Part shown: positions 45,739-45,861 of the stretch, one piece after another
How positions within the stretch are numbered: position 1 is the stretch's first letter
How the letters are laid out: each line of letters starts with the position of its first letter
Assembly (NCBI GenBank): GCA_020849725.1
Contig: JADLAZ010000252.1
Location: forward strand, 1 to 45,861
Origin: Chloroflexota bacterium
GTDB lineage: Bacteria > Chloroflexota > Chloroflexia > Thermomicrobiales > JADLAZ01
Reading direction: 5' to 3'
DNA: 45,861 nt
Notes under the pieces: model-generated
Databases searched by the model: none
What the model saw: the letters and a program-made list of their open reading frames with translations, nothing else
What the model was told of the DNA's origin: nothing
Translations under genes and position numbers: made by a program

Positions 45739-45861
45739 GGCGCGAACTTAAGGGCAGTGAGCGGTGAGAACAACATCAAGCGGCGACCTCCTGGGGGAGA
45801 GCGACGCGGCCGGGATGGGCGGCGAGCCAATCGCGGACGGTGGCCGCCTGCTGGGGTCGCC
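45739..45861 (-). mobile_element. 3' end of an insertion sequence, right copy (inverted)
   Basis: This is the reverse complement of the left window end: 45735-45857 equals 1-123 inverted. The IS terminus begins GGCGCGAACTTAAGGGCAGTG next to TA. The same transposase-like C-terminus is encoded on the minus strand and stops at 45776. Four more IS bases are visible here than on the left. Confidence 0.6.

Noticed and set aside
1..45861. Circular contig (plasmid or phage)
   Set aside because: The end repeats are inverted, not direct, so they do not close a circle. No replication or phage structural genes are present.

Overview
The window is high-GC DNA, roughly two thirds or more G+C by eye. It reads like an accessory region of a Chloroflexota genome. 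This is an inference from the content: giant secreted beta-propeller proteins with Thr/Pro linkers, an AfsR/SARP-type regulator with NTPase and TPR domains, a lipoprotein remnant of a type I associate with Chloroflexota, and FtsK-BTAD architecture. There is no rRNA gene and no intact tRNA gene. Both ends are the same insertion-sequence end in opposite orientation (1-119 and 45739-45861), so the window is probably a contig that stops in a repeated IS.

Region 1 (1-5285) is a graveyard of mobile DNA. It holds a decayed unknown gene, a tRNA-like remnant beside a double TGGGTACA repeat, a frameshifted helical-repeat gene, an IstA N-terminal scrap, a 3' half of tRNA-Thr(TGT) flanked on both sides by paired 12-bp repeats (an attP-like layout), a serine recombinase without its catalytic domain, and the C-terminus of an IS5-type transposase.

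Region 2 (5286-25554) is an exported-protein region. A minus-strand BTAD/NTPase/TPR regulator diverges from a 2354-residue RCC1-propeller protein. Their shared intergenic region carries two 7-bp direct repeats with an 11-bp period, 8 bp before a -10-like hexamer, which is the layout of a SARP operator. Two more secreted genes follow: a Kelch protein (7+7 repeats plus four tail modules) and an RCC1-subtilase fusion (14 repeats plus an S8 peptidase). A convergent secreted protein with CHRD-like modules closes the region.

Region 3 (25555-29886) is again debris: a lipoprotein remnant, a transposase N-terminus, and an in-frame chimera of an IS21 IstA N-terminus with an FtsK-like ATPase remnant and a BTAD-like domain. 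A frameshifted Cys-rich remnant lies just before the defence locus.

Region 4 (29887-45114) is a complete BREX phage-defence operon of the type I gene set, all on the plus strand: brxA, brxB, brxC, pglX, pglZ and a short-form brxL. Two toxin-antitoxin-like modules sit inside it: a VapB/VapC (PIN) pair between brxC and pglX, and a nucleotidyltransferase/HEPN pair between pglX and pglZ. They are followed by two small overlapping ORFs, one of which repeats a motif from the PglX C-terminus. The target-recognition part of pglX is AT-rich compared with the rest of the gene. A truncated immunity-protein-like gene follows the operon. In established BREX biology, PglX methylates host DNA, BrxC and PglZ belong to the core complex, and BrxL is the DNA-binding AAA+ component needed for interference. 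The embedded modules may guard the operon against loss.
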